A DNA stretch of 64,000 nt from Desertivirga brevis. GTDB taxonomy: Bacteria > Bacteroidota > Bacteroidia > Sphingobacteriales > Sphingobacteriaceae. Below, in pieces: positions 42,017 through 51,266 of this stretch. The notes under the pieces were generated by a model. The model saw only the letters and a list, made by a program, of their open reading frames with translations, was not told the DNA's origin and did no database searches. Each line of letters starts with the position of its first letter. Within the stretch, counting starts at the first letter, position 1. The translations under genes and the position numbers were made by a program. The DNA lies in the NCBI RefSeq assembly GCF_017355835.1, contig NZ_JAFEWF010000002.1, positions 372,001 through 436,000 on the forward strand. The letters are read 5' to 3'.

Positions 42017-44116
42017 CTAGTAGAAGCGGATGCGGTTATCTTTAATCTCTGCTTTATCGCGAAGAACTTCAAATACTTGTCCTTGAGCTCTTTGTTTAAC
42101 CGATTGAGCAATTTGTTGTTTTTGATTAACTGTATTGGTTAATGGAGCAGGATTTGAGAAGCTGTTTACCACTACCACGTATACTCCTTGTTCTCCAATA
42201 ATTGGTTTAGATAATTTGTTTGGTTGTAAGCCAAATACTGTTCCAACTACTTTGTTTTCCTGTGCAATACCTGGAATGATAGGATTGGCGAAAACAACAT
42301 TTTGTGCCGGAGTTGCAGGTTTACCTACTTTTTGCGATACCTGGTTGATCGATGTTCCTGCTTTAGCTAACTGCTCTGAAAGCATGCGTCCTTTAACCCG
42401 GTTACGTACCGCTGGCTCTATTTGCTTTTTAACTTTATCAAGTGGTAAAATTCCTTTTTCACGTACGTCTGAAAGTTTTGCCACCACAAAATTATTTCCA
42501 AGTTCGTAAACTTTTTCTGTTACATCTCCTTCCTCTGCTTCATATGCCCATCTAATAAGGTCACGAGCATTCTCCAAGCCAGGAATTGCTGACTGAGAAG
42601 CAGTTACATTCTCAGCTGCTTGTTTGTTTAGTTTCTGGCTTGTAGCTTCTTTGTCGAAAGCCTTTGCATTGTTAACAGATCCAAGGAAAGACGAAGCTTT
42701 TGCATAGGCTGCTTGTTGAGTTTGGTTACTTGCTGCCACGTTTTTATCAACTATAGCGACTTTAGCTACCAAAGAGGAACCAACTTGTTTTTCGATCCTG
42801 ATAACGTGAACTCCAAATTGAGTGGTCACAATTTTAAGGTCACCAGGCTTTCCATTGAACACCGCTTCTTCAAAAGCTGGTATCATAGCTCCCCTGCCAA
42901 AAGTACCTAAATCTCCACCTTTTTCTTTTGTTGCATCTGTACCGAACTTAGTTGCAAGTTCAGCAAAGCTTGTGCCTTTGTTGATGAGAGCAAGAAGAGA
43001 ATCTGCTTTAGCACGAGCTTTATCAGCACCACCCTCAGTAGCAGGGTTAAGCAAAATATGGCTTGCTTTTACAGAGTCCGGACTTGTTTTAACATCTATA
43101 ACTTTAGCAATTTTGAAAGCGCCGTTGCTAAATACAGGGCCTACAACAGTACCTACTGGAGATTTGAATACAATAGAGTCTAGTGCCGGATCTAACTGGC
43201 CTTTTTTAGCATAGCTTATTGGAGCTTTTGAGTCTGAATTAACGCTAACAAACAATGAATCGTTAGTAGTACTTCTGAAGTCGCCTGCTAATTTAGTTAT
43301 ACCAGTACGAATAGCTGTCGAGTCTGCCTTTGAAGGTCTTGCATCAAAAGTGATGTATTCAAAGTTTCTTGTCTCTTCTCTGTTTTTGAACAGGTTCTTG
43401 TTTTCTTCGTAGTATTCCTGATAGTCTCCGTCAGTAAGAGTTACTTTGTTATCAGCTATTGAAGAATAAGGAAGTGTAACATAAGTAAAGTTAGCAAGCT
43501 TATTACGGTTGTTATAGTCGTCTCTAGCTTCTAATGATGTCACATAAATACTGTTCTTTACAAGATTATTGTATTTTGAGTATAAACGATCGCGTTTAAG
43601 CCCTTGAAGGAAATTCTCCCATTGTTGCTTAATAGCAGTATTTCCAGGTTGAGAATTAAGATTACTCAGAAATGTAGTCAACTGGCTTTTGTCAAACGCA
43701 CCTGTCTGAGGATTTCCGAAAGTTTGTACAACCTGAGGGTGAGGGTTTTTTCCAAATAGCATATCATTTAGCTCATTCTTACCCACCTCAATACCAAGAC
43801 GCTTAACTTCTTTTTCTAATAAAATTTCAGATACTGTTTGGTTCCATGTATTCTCAACGATATACGATGTCATCTGAGGGTTTAGATTGCCCCCCATTTG
43901 TTGCCTGAAATTAGCTTCATTCTGCTCTACTTTCGCTCTGAACTCTTCTGCACTGATTGTTTTGCCTGCAACTTCTCCCACTTCATTCTGGCTTGCCTGC
44001 CAGAAAGGCGTACCAAGGCGCACAGCATCACCGATCAAGAAAGCTACAATTGCTAAACCGATTACCGCTACCAGGATAATACCAGCACGGTTTCGCAAAA
44101 AACTCATTATTCCCAT
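42017..44116 (-). CDS. PpiD-like periplasmic peptidyl-prolyl isomerase
   Basis: A 699-aa protein anchored by one N-terminal membrane helix (GIILVAVIGLAIVAFLIGD), with a SurA-N-like helical chaperone domain and a parvulin (PPIC) domain around residues 345-445: KASHILLNPAT, FAELATKFGTD, GGDLGTFGRG and FGVHVIRI. A second, weaker parvulin-like region seems to follow. PpiD-type proteins help outer membrane proteins fold as they leave the Sec channel. It is the last gene of a group with lptC and an OMP, fitting an outer-membrane biogenesis role. Confidence 0.88.
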   Translation of the reverse strand: MGIMSFLRNRAGIILVAVIGLAIVAFLIGDAVRLGTPFWQASQNEVGEVAGKTISAEEFRAKVEQNEANFRQQMGGNLNPQMTSYIVENTWNQTVSEILLEKEVKRLGIEVGKNELNDMLFGKNPHPQVVQTFGNPQTGAFDKSQLTTFLSNLNSQPGNTAIKQQWENFLQGLKRDRLYSKYNNLVKNSIYVTSLEARDDYNNRNKLANFTYVTLPYSSIADNKVTLTDGDYQEYYEENKNLFKNREETRNFEYITFDARPSKADSTAIRTGITKLAGDFRSTTNDSLFVSVNSDSKAPISYAKKGQLDPALDSIVFKSPVGTVVGPVFSNGAFKIAKVIDVKTSPDSVKASHILLNPATEGGADKARAKADSLLALINKGTSFAELATKFGTDATKEKGGDLGTFGRGAMIPAFEEAVFNGKPGDLKIVTTQFGVHVIRIEKQVGSSLVAKVAIVDKNVAASNQTQQAAYAKASSFLGSVNNAKAFDKEATSQKLNKQAAENVTASQSAIPGLENARDLIRWAYEAEEGDVTEKVYELGNNFVVAKLSDVREKGILPLDKVKKQIEPAVRNRVKGRMLSEQLAKAGTSINQVSQKVGKPATPAQNVVFANPIIPGIAQENKVVGTVFGLQPNKLSKPIIGEQGVYVVVVNSFSNPAPLTNTVNQKQQIAQSVKQRAQGQVFEVLRDKAEIKDNRIRFY

Positions 44117-44294
44117 ATAGTATAAACTTTATTCTATGCTTTAAAAAAGAGGCGCAAGATACAATTTTTACAAAAAAATCCTAATACAAAATAGGAAGCT
44201 TGTTTGTTTATTAATTCTTCTTAAACGACTATTGGTTAATTTGTTAGATCTGGTGATTTAAATAGGCATGAATTGCCCGACGTAATGGCAGTTT

Positions 44295-44849
44295 CTAGTA
44301 ATTAAGCTTGTCCCCCGTCATTAGGTTCCCGTAAGCTTTGTCAATAATGGGGTTGTCAAAATTCTCATCACTTCTAAAGCCAGAACCATAAATGTTGGTG
44401 CCGTCTTGCTTTATAATATTTACTAACTGATTGGAGTAGAACATTCTTTTACTTTCGTCCCAAATAAGCTCTTCGGATTTAAATACATCTCCTTTTACAT
44501 TTGTAACCACTACATTTTTCCTTAACTCCACCCGCTTCTCATTTTCATAACGGATTCCATAGTCGGCCACCACCCGGCTTGATTCTTCCTGCCTTTCGTC
44601 GTAAAAGATTATGGTTAAGCCCTTGGGCATTTCATACCTGTTTTGCTCGGTGTAATGGTTAAGCTCAGGTGTTACTAGTTTCCCTTTTACAATAGCAGAG
44701 TCGCTATAAAGAATGGTCACACCAGTTGATTTATCCACGGGGGTGGATGCCTTATTACCTGCTATTCTTTCCACATCTTTCAGGTCATTCTCGCACGCCG
44801 AAAAAAGTAGCAATGAAAATATACACGCTATGAATGAAAAGTATTTCAA
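44295..44849 (-). CDS. lptC: LPS export protein LptC (lipoprotein type)
   Basis: A 184-aa protein with a lipobox LLLFSAC and a beta-jellyroll LptC domain: GVTILYSDSAIVKGKLVTPEL, the MPKGLTIIFYDE block, and RVELRKNVVVTNVKGDVFKSEELIWDE. LptC carries lipopolysaccharide from LptB2FG to LptA across the periplasm. In Bacteroidota it is often a lipoprotein rather than membrane-anchored by a helix. The start is a TTG at 44849, 2 nt after the OMP stop; no in-frame ATG precedes the lipobox, so translation is probably coupled to the upstream gene. Confidence 0.9.
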   Translation of the reverse strand: MKYFSFIACIFSLLLFSACENDLKDVERIAGNKASTPVDKSTGVTILYSDSAIVKGKLVTPELNHYTEQNRYEMPKGLTIIFYDERQEESSRVVADYGIRYENEKRVELRKNVVVTNVKGDVFKSEELIWDESKRMFYSNQLVNIIKQDGTNIYGSGFRSDENFDNPIIDKAYGNLMTGDKLNY

Positions 44850-44851
44850 GC

Positions 44852-46150
44852 TTAATCAAATTTATAACGCTGGAACCATCTATCATTAAGAGTGAATCCA
44901 AGATAAATATTTGCGAACCTGTCTCTCACAAGATTATTCTCAGTTGTACCTCTCTGTCCAAGTTCCACACCTAAATTGATTTTATAGAAGGTCGAACGGT
45001 TAGATGGGAGAGGTAATCCTAACCCTAATGAAAGAGCGTACTGATTTATATCTTTATTGTTGATCTCGTTATTGATATATAATTTGTCGTACTTAACACC
45101 GAACCTGTAGTCAACTAATTTAAAATAGCTACCTACAGAGGTAATGTCTGGGGTAATTTGCGCACCCACCGCTACTCCTATAGTGTTCGGCAAGTTTGGA
45201 TTGCTTGTGCCTTCACGGTATTCAGACCATTTTCCCATTGTTAGATCAGCACCCACCAGCCACTTGTTCGTCTCTTCCAATACAAATCCGAAACGATGAG
45301 TAGTTGGAAGCTTTAATTTTTGACTCGCTCTCTCGCTGAAATAAGTAGAATCTAAAGCTATATTCTCGTTCCCGCTTGCATCTATAGTATACCTTGCGCT
45401 AACAAGGGTAGTATTCAAATTAACGCTTGAACCTGCAGTACCCGAGTAGCCTAGGGTCAATTTATGCTTTTTCGAGATATTGGTAAAGTATTGCATTCCG
45501 TAATCAAAGCTTAAACCTCCAATACTCTGTTTAACCTGATTCCTGGAGTTTATAAAAGTTGGGTCATTGGGAAACTCAGTATCCCTGTTTCTCTCCAGCT
45601 TTCCGAATAGGTAAGAACCATTGGCTCCAATACTGAAATGCTTTCCTATCTGAACTGCGTAACCTAAATAAGCTTTTGAGATTCCGCCTTTACCATTATG
45701 AACTTTGTCTATATCAACCGTATCTAGTATCTTTCCAGATACCCGTGATTTAAAACCCATTGTACTATATGGAAGAAGGCCGAAACTTAAAGCAGAAGTT
45801 TTTGTAACCGGGACGGCAAATACAAGGTGATTTAATTCGCCTGTAAAGCTATTCTCGGTAGCCCCTCCTTTAGATAAAGATGTCACGTTTGCATATAAAC
45901 CGATATCAAACGTTGTTATGCGCACTGCTGAGTAAGAGGCAGGGTTGGCAAGATTAACATTATTATAAGTGCCTGGTTTACGTAAACCGGCAGCGATGCC
46001 ACCTAAAGAACGGTTCTGAGGAAGTAAAGATTCGCTTAACTGCCCAAGGTTATATTGTGAATAAGGTGAATTGGTTGAGGATTGTGCAAAAGTTTTAATA
46101 CTTGCAAGCAGACCAACAGCCAGGAATATATTTTTATATAATTTAATCAT
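44852..46150 (-). CDS. Outer membrane beta-barrel protein (FadL/PorV-like)
   Basis: A 432-aa exported protein with a signal peptide (KTFAQS) followed by SPYSQYNLGQL, RSLGGIAAGLR and NLANPASYSAV, the N-terminal marks of OmpP1/FadL-like proteins in Bacteroidota. The rest alternates short hydrophobic strands and polar loops, consistent with a barrel, ending GFTLNDRWFQRYKFD. The function is unknown. It overlaps coaX by 8 nt and precedes lptC by 2 nt, a gene order I associate with Bacteroidota. Confidence 0.82.
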   Translation of the reverse strand: MIKLYKNIFLAVGLLASIKTFAQSSTNSPYSQYNLGQLSESLLPQNRSLGGIAAGLRKPGTYNNVNLANPASYSAVRITTFDIGLYANVTSLSKGGATENSFTGELNHLVFAVPVTKTSALSFGLLPYSTMGFKSRVSGKILDTVDIDKVHNGKGGISKAYLGYAVQIGKHFSIGANGSYLFGKLERNRDTEFPNDPTFINSRNQVKQSIGGLSFDYGMQYFTNISKKHKLTLGYSGTAGSSVNLNTTLVSARYTIDASGNENIALDSTYFSERASQKLKLPTTHRFGFVLEETNKWLVGADLTMGKWSEYREGTSNPNLPNTIGVAVGAQITPDITSVGSYFKLVDYRFGVKYDKLYINNEINNKDINQYALSLGLGLPLPSNRSTFYKINLGVELGQRGTTENNLVRDRFANIYLGFTLNDRWFQRYKFD

Positions 46151-46886
46151 TTCTCAGTTTTATAACTTCATTCAAACCAATCAGAACTAAATCCGGAACG
46201 GTTCTTATATTTTGGGCAAAGATGCTATTTTTCAGCTGCGTATCAAAGAAATTGAAATCCCCGCCACATAGTGCTATTGTTAGATCAGTATATTCTCGTG
46301 AAATCGCCTCTATAAAACCAATAGCTTCGTAAATAACTCCGTTTTGTACACCGCTCATCATCGAAGACTGGGTGTCGAATCCATTTTTTTCGTTGAAAGC
46401 CGGTTTGAACTCGACTAAAGGTAACTTTCCGGTAAATGAGTGCATTGCTCTATAACGCATATTAATACCTGGGGATATGCTTCCTCCATAATAATTTCTG
46501 TCTTTGTCAACAAAATCATAAGTTATGCAAGTACCCGAATCAATTACCAGGCAATTCGTGTTCTTAAAGACACAGCTGGCCCCTATAACTGCAGCAAGAC
46601 GGTCCAGGCCCAAAGTGCTTGGCGTTTTATAATGCACCTTTACAGGCAGTTTTAAATTTATAGAGAATCTTAGATAGGTTGATATGTATGACAGGTAAGC
46701 CTCGATTGCTTCAACTTCTGATCTTACTGTAGAAAGAATGGAGTGACTTATTTTTTCACCTTCTAAAAACTCTTCGATTTGTTGTGGTCCTAACTCCCGG
46801 AATGAATAGGTTTTTACAATGCTCGAACCATAAAAAAGCGCGAGTTTTGCAAAGGAGTTACCTATATCAATTACCAGGTTATGCAT
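46143..46886 (-). CDS. coaX: Type III pantothenate kinase
   Basis: A 247-aa ASKHA-fold kinase that phosphorylates pantothenate, the first step of coenzyme A synthesis. The N-terminal phosphate-binding DIGNSFAKLAL, the SLGLDRLAA-type region (STLGLDRLAAVIGA) and VIDSGTCITYDFVD with GGSISPG are all in place. It starts the coaX-OMP-lptC-ppiD operon. Confidence 0.95.
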   Translation of the reverse strand: MHNLVIDIGNSFAKLALFYGSSIVKTYSFRELGPQQIEEFLEGEKISHSILSTVRSEVEAIEAYLSYISTYLRFSINLKLPVKVHYKTPSTLGLDRLAAVIGASCVFKNTNCLVIDSGTCITYDFVDKDRNYYGGSISPGINMRYRAMHSFTGKLPLVEFKPAFNEKNGFDTQSSMMSGVQNGVIYEAIGFIEAISREYTDLTIALCGGDFNFFDTQLKNSIFAQNIRTVPDLVLIGLNEVIKLRND

Positions 46887-47042
46887 TTAGATTTTATTAA
46901 TGCCAGCGAATTAAGTATTTACTTTTGAAGTATGGGTAATACAGCTAAGCCTTACAAAACTATTAAAAAGTAGTTGGTGCGAAGCTTTTAATTTGTTAAA
47001 AAAGGTTAAGCGCTTGGGTAAAACGCCGGGTGCTTAAAAGCT

Positions 47043-48023
47043 TTATACCAGTTGAAAGTAAACAATAAAGCCCAGTAAAATAAGATATAGGCTTTCATAA
47101 ATCCATTTTTTGCCTGCATACATAAAATAATGAGCCATAAATAGTGATACCGGAGCAACTGTTAATACAAAATGATAGGCATGGTACTCAGATTTTATGT
47201 AAAAAGAGAGAATACTGAAAATAGCTGTAATAAAAACAATTAGAAAAGACTTTCTAATATGAACGCTACTTCTGTTAAGCTTAGTTTGGAGGGTGTATAT
47301 ACTTAATACCAGTACTACTAAAACAGGGGCAAGTACTATGTAGTCATATAAGTTCAGCTTAAACAGGGAAGGGAAAGCAGCTGCCAGTGGAACCTTGAGT
47401 TGCGCAAATTGTTGAAATGAGTCATTCAAATAATAGGCAGCGGCTAAAAAGAAATAGATAGTTAAAAAGCCAAGGATACCAGAAATCCATTCCCGCCATT
47501 CAAAAGGGCGGAAAATAATAAGTGCAATCCAAAGCATTGGCATCATACCAATAAATGGAAAGTAAATCAACGTTCCTATGCCTATTATCATACCCGAATC
47601 GTACATAACTGACCGTGCCTCTTCTTTACGGTAGATAGCAAGAAACTTGCTGAATAGCCAAAGCATGAGGAAATTACATAATAAAGCGGGACTAAGGACA
47701 ACAAAAGGAACCAATAAGCTCGAAACGCTTATGTACATCAGGGCAGGAAGAAAAGACGGTTTCCCCAATAAATTATAATTGTTTATAATCCGGTTAAAGA
47801 TTACTGCCTGGCTGACGGTAATAATCGTTGCGAAAAAAAGATTTGCTGATGGACTAAATAGTTGATCTGATGGAATAGCGAACAGAGTTCCGGCATAGGT
47901 TTCGAATAGAGTAAATTCCAGCCGATCAGGCAACTGCAAAAGTACGCCAATCCTCAGAAAGGCAGCGATAGTAATGATTATTAGGAGGCTGATGGGGTTA
48001 AGTCTTCTGAAAAAATCGATCAT
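47043..48023 (-). CDS. DUF6427 family integral membrane protein
   Basis: A 326-aa protein made almost only of hydrophobic helices (about 9-10), starting MIDFFRRLNPISLLIII and with FRPFEWREWISGILGF in the middle. This fits DUF6427, a Bacteroidota membrane family of unknown function. I use the ATG at 48023; an upstream in-frame TTG at 48050 is possible but would add only a polar stretch. It is the third gene after the LpxH-like and glycosyltransferase genes on the same strand. Confidence 0.8.
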   Translation of the reverse strand: MIDFFRRLNPISLLIIITIAAFLRIGVLLQLPDRLEFTLFETYAGTLFAIPSDQLFSPSANLFFATIITVSQAVIFNRIINNYNLLGKPSFLPALMYISVSSLLVPFVVLSPALLCNFLMLWLFSKFLAIYRKEEARSVMYDSGMIIGIGTLIYFPFIGMMPMLWIALIIFRPFEWREWISGILGFLTIYFFLAAAYYLNDSFQQFAQLKVPLAAAFPSLFKLNLYDYIVLAPVLVVLVLSIYTLQTKLNRSSVHIRKSFLIVFITAIFSILSFYIKSEYHAYHFVLTVAPVSLFMAHYFMYAGKKWIYESLYLILLGFIVYFQLV

Positions 48024-48077
48024 CCTTTTGCTGCTTCTATTGCTGTGCAATATTACTCAAAACAAGCAAAATATTGA

Positions 48078-49073
48078 TCAGGATTTAGAACTGTAATCTT
48101 TTATGACTTTTTCTACAATGCTGCTTGTCTCGTCAGGATAACTAACCATAATAGAATTATCAGTCGCTAACCACTGTTTCAAAGTAGGAATATTATTTTC
48201 CCGGAGTTGATAGATTACCGGAACACCAAGGTGTTTTGCTGCAGCAGCATTACAAAGCTGTTCATATTGGTTTTTCATAGGAATCACCATTACTTTTTTT
48301 CCAAGGAACAAAGCTTCTGAAGGGCTTTCAAACCCCCCTCCTGTAAGTAGTCCGGCTGAACATGCTAGACTACGGTTGTAGTTTTGGTTATTGATAGGTT
48401 GAACAAAAACATTCTTATCGGTATAGATCTGCTTGGAATGCTTTGAAAAGATCTCCCATCTTACTTCAGGTATCTTCTTCAGGTAATCCACCAAAAATTT
48501 GTCATGATAAGCAGGAAGGTATACCGTAACATGTCCGAAATTTCGGATTTCCTGATTCCTTATCTCACTCCTGATTACTGGAGTATGGATAAAATCGTCA
48601 TACTTGTCAAAGTGAAAACCTATTTTGTGTGTCGTGGGAGCATAATGTTTAAATAGAGTTTCTGCCCAATGGAAGCCATCTGATGGACGGGGTGTTTTTT
48701 TTGAAAGGAATGCCGCCTGGTGACTTAAGGCAACACTGGGTCGTCCCTGTACCTTGCAGGCCCATGCTGTCACCGGCTCGAAATCATTAATGATCAGATC
48801 ATAGTTTTTCAGAGGAAGAGAACGAATATCTTTCCATAGCCGCGGTAAATTCATGGCCCTGTAGGTCCTCCAATAGTCAACACCACCTTTTTTTCCAAAA
48901 ATAAAGCTGAAGCCGTGAAAACGGAATTGCAGGGGAGCATTAGGCAGTACTTCTGCCTGTGTTCCGCTTATCAGGATGTCTACCTGGCCAAAGGTCTTCA
49001 ATACAGGGATAATTTCCCTGGCCCTGCTAATGTGACCATTGCCAGTACCTTGCACTGCAAATAATATCCGCAT
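48078..49073 (-). CDS. MJ1255-type glycosyltransferase
   Basis: A 331-aa protein of the GT-B (GT28-like) fold. VQGTGNGHISRAREIIP near the N terminus is the acceptor-side motif of the MJ1255/VC2487 family, related to MurG; LLTGGGFESPSEALFLGKKVMVIPM near residue 245 is the donor-binding Gly/Glu loop. The glycosyl donor and acceptor are not known. It stands between an LpxH-like phosphatase and a DUF6427 membrane protein, suggesting glycosylation of a membrane lipid. Confidence 0.83.
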   Translation of the reverse strand: MRILFAVQGTGNGHISRAREIIPVLKTFGQVDILISGTQAEVLPNAPLQFRFHGFSFIFGKKGGVDYWRTYRAMNLPRLWKDIRSLPLKNYDLIINDFEPVTAWACKVQGRPSVALSHQAAFLSKKTPRPSDGFHWAETLFKHYAPTTHKIGFHFDKYDDFIHTPVIRSEIRNQEIRNFGHVTVYLPAYHDKFLVDYLKKIPEVRWEIFSKHSKQIYTDKNVFVQPINNQNYNRSLACSAGLLTGGGFESPSEALFLGKKVMVIPMKNQYEQLCNAAAAKHLGVPVIYQLRENNIPTLKQWLATDNSIMVSYPDETSSIVEKVIKDYSSKS

Positions 49074-49149
49074 TCTTATTCCTTACATTTAATTGGTTCC
49101 TGTTGTTTGAACGCTATTTAGCGAAAATATAGAATCAGGAGGTATTATA

Positions 49150-50001
49150 CTAAAAGGTTTCCGTTTTTAATTGTTCAAGTAAGCGCTTAACGTTCAATTT
49201 ATCATGCAATTCATCGTTCTCTAAGGGAGCTTCATCCTCGTTCCTGTCTTCTGAAAAATGCTGCGAGGAATATTTGTAGATGGACCAACCACCATTCTGA
49301 TATTCCAGTGCTGTTAAACTTTCCACCCAATCCCCGGAGTTAAGGTACAATGTTTTTCCATTTTCAGTAGCTATTTCCCGGATTTCTGCCTGATGAATAT
49401 GACCGCAAATTACATAATTGTATCCTTTATCAATGGCAAGGTCGGCGGCAGTGTTTTCAAAATCATTAATAAATTTAACTGCGTCCTTGAATTTTGCTTT
49501 AACTTTCTTAGAAAAACTCATCTTCTCTTTGCCAAGGCGCGTTAATATCCAATTGACAAAACTGTTTATGTGAATCAAGGTATCATAACCTATCGCACCA
49601 AGTTTCGCCAGCCATTTAGAGTGCTGCATGGTCACATCGAAAACATCTCCATGGAAGATCCATGCCTTTTGGTTGTCCAGGTTTAGAACAAGCTTGTTCG
49701 CAAGATGGAAGCTTCCAAAAGAAATATCGGTGAATTTTCTTAGCATCTCATCATGGTTTCCTGTTAGATAATATACCGGAGTTCCGTCAGCAATGAATTT
49801 CATTATTTTCCGAACTACCTTCATATGAGCCTCAGGCCAGTAGTTTTTGCTGAACTGCCATATGTCAATTATATCTCCGTTCAGGATTACTGTTTTAGGG
49901 TTGATGCTTTTTAGGTATTTTAACAATTCCTTCGCATGACAGCCATATGTGCCCAGATGCACATCTGATATTACTACTACCTCTATTTCTCTCTTAGCCA
50001 T
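49150..50001 (-). CDS. LpxH-like UDP-2,3-diacylglucosamine diphosphatase
   Basis: A 283-aa calcineurin-like metallophosphoesterase. The five metal motifs are visible: DVHLG, LNGDIID, GNHDE, FHGDVFD and CGHIHQAE. Along with the length and the central helical insertion (residues ~145-185) this fits the LpxH-like family that makes lipid X for lipid A. In Bacteroidota some of these proteins may act on other lipids, so the exact substrate is an inference. It is the first gene of a trio with the GT and DUF6427 genes. Confidence 0.85.
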   Translation of the reverse strand: MAKREIEVVVISDVHLGTYGCHAKELLKYLKSINPKTVILNGDIIDIWQFSKNYWPEAHMKVVRKIMKFIADGTPVYYLTGNHDEMLRKFTDISFGSFHLANKLVLNLDNQKAWIFHGDVFDVTMQHSKWLAKLGAIGYDTLIHINSFVNWILTRLGKEKMSFSKKVKAKFKDAVKFINDFENTAADLAIDKGYNYVICGHIHQAEIREIATENGKTLYLNSGDWVESLTALEYQNGGWSIYKYSSQHFSEDRNEDEAPLENDELHDKLNVKRLLEQLKTETF

Positions 50002-50023
50002 TTAAAATCAATTGCGGAAGCCG

Positions 50024-50131
50024 TTAATCTTCGTCATCTGTAAAGATTAATTCAAAATGGTTTAGCACAATGATGAGTAAGATCAATAGCAATAGTAAGA
50101 TGCCATAACAAATTAAATCGTGGTTTGCCAT
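50024..50131 (-). CDS. Candidate 35-aa single-span membrane protein
   Basis: A small ORF in the gap between the LpxH-like gene and the aldo/keto reductase gene. The protein has a run of Leu/Ile from about residue 9 to 25 (GILLLLLILLIIVLN), flanked by MANHDLICY and an acidic tail FTDDED. This is the shape of a small membrane protein (topology N-out/C-in or reverse unknown). No TAnnTTTG box was recognised close by, and it lies too short for normal gene calling. Its existence is plausible but unproven. Confidence 0.35.
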   Translation of the reverse strand: MANHDLICYGILLLLLILLIIVLNHFELIFTDDED

Positions 50132-50215
50132 TCTGGAAGCTAAGCTACATAAGAATGATTAGCAGAAAGTTAAGGTGCGGTAAGGAATATATTAATGTTG
50201 AAAATAAATGTAGAT

Positions 50216-50258
50216 AAGTGAATGAAAGGGTAGCGTTTATACACCCTTTCATTCACTT
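50216..50258 (-). terminator. Hairpin after the aldo/keto reductase gene
   Basis: A perfect 16-bp stem, AAGTGAATGAAAGGGT with its complement, around an 11-nt loop, lies 23 nt beyond the reductase stop on the minus strand. The following bases are only partly T-rich, so it may act as a terminator or mRNA end stabiliser. Confidence 0.65.
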
Positions 50259-50280
50259 GGAGCGAATATAGTATTACATT

Positions 50281-51264
50281 CTAAAATCTGCCTCTGATTA
50301 AGTTGAGAATATCCTTCTGATATAGATCTTTCAACGAATCGTGTATCTCGGGTGATAAAGAAGGCAGTTCTGAGGATGCAACATTATTTTCTACCTGAGA
50401 GATCTTTGTGGCTCCGGGTATTACTGTTGTTACTTCCGGATGATCTAAAATCCATCTTAGTGCCCACTGTGCAGTTCTTTCATCGGGAAGCATTGCTGCT
50501 ATTTTCTGAGCAAGTTGTACCCCCGTTTGAAATTCTATCCCTGAAAAAGTTTCACCTACATTAAATGCCTCGCCATTAGCGTTGTAACTTCTATGATCAT
50601 TAGCCTCGAATTTGCTGCTCTCGTTATATTTTCCTGATAGCAGTCCGCTTGCCAGTGGTACCCTTACAATCAAAGCAACATTTTTTTCTTTGGCTTTTGC
50701 AAAAAACTCCTCGGCGTAATGTTGGCGGAAGATGTTGAAAATAATTTGAAGTGAAGCTAGGCCTTCTTGTTCAAGGCATAATAAAGCTTCTTCAGCAGTC
50801 TCAACACTTACTCCCCAATTTTGAATTAGTTTTTCTTCCTTTAGCCTGCGCAAATGATCGAATACTTTTCCGGAGGCCAGCTCTTCCTGCGGAATACAGT
50901 GTAGTTGCTCAAGAAAAAGAGATGGGACATCGAGGTTTTTCAGTGAAGATTCGACATGTTTTTTCATAACATCGTAGCTGAAGTTTTGAGGCCAGCCATT
51001 TCCTTCGTCTCCACGGCGTCCCAGCTTTGTCGCTACATAGAGGGTTTTATCAGTAGTTTTTAAAAAACGTCCAATAATGCTTTCGCTGATTCCCATTCCA
51101 TAAACATCGGCTGTGTCTATGAAATTACCACCAGCATTGACAAAGCTGTTTAATATTTTAAAAGCATCTTCATCCGAAATTTCTCCCCAGTCAGCGCTTC
51201 CGAGCTGCCAGGTTCCCAGACCAATTTCTGATACCTCAATTTCTCTGAATTTTCTATATTTCAT
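50281..51264 (-). CDS. Aldo/keto reductase
   Basis: A 327-aa NAD(P)H-dependent oxidoreductase with a TIM barrel. The catalytic set is visible: Asp and Tyr in DTADVYGMG, Lys in VATKLG, and His in EQLHCIP. The C-terminal cofactor-binding part has VTTVIPGATKISQVENNV. The substrate is not determined; such enzymes reduce sugars and other carbonyls. Two bases separate it from the cytochrome c gene, so it is part of an operon with that gene and the PQQ-type dehydrogenase. Confidence 0.92.
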   Translation of the reverse strand: MKYRKFREIEVSEIGLGTWQLGSADWGEISDEDAFKILNSFVNAGGNFIDTADVYGMGISESIIGRFLKTTDKTLYVATKLGRRGDEGNGWPQNFSYDVMKKHVESSLKNLDVPSLFLEQLHCIPQEELASGKVFDHLRRLKEEKLIQNWGVSVETAEEALLCLEQEGLASLQIIFNIFRQHYAEEFFAKAKEKNVALIVRVPLASGLLSGKYNESSKFEANDHRSYNANGEAFNVGETFSGIEFQTGVQLAQKIAAMLPDERTAQWALRWILDHPEVTTVIPGATKISQVENNVASSELPSLSPEIHDSLKDLYQKDILNLIRGRF

Positions 51265-51266
51265 AA

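Noticed and set aside
42822..43214. A 130-codon open frame on the plus strand inside the ppiD-like gene
   Set aside because: It is the antisense shadow of the parvulin domain; Ser/Pro/Leu-rich without family resemblance.
46982..47043. Inverted repeat AAGCTTTTAA / TTAAAAGCTT after the DUF6427 gene
   Set aside because: Arms are self-palindromic and AT-rich with a 42-nt spacer and no T-run; chance is likely.
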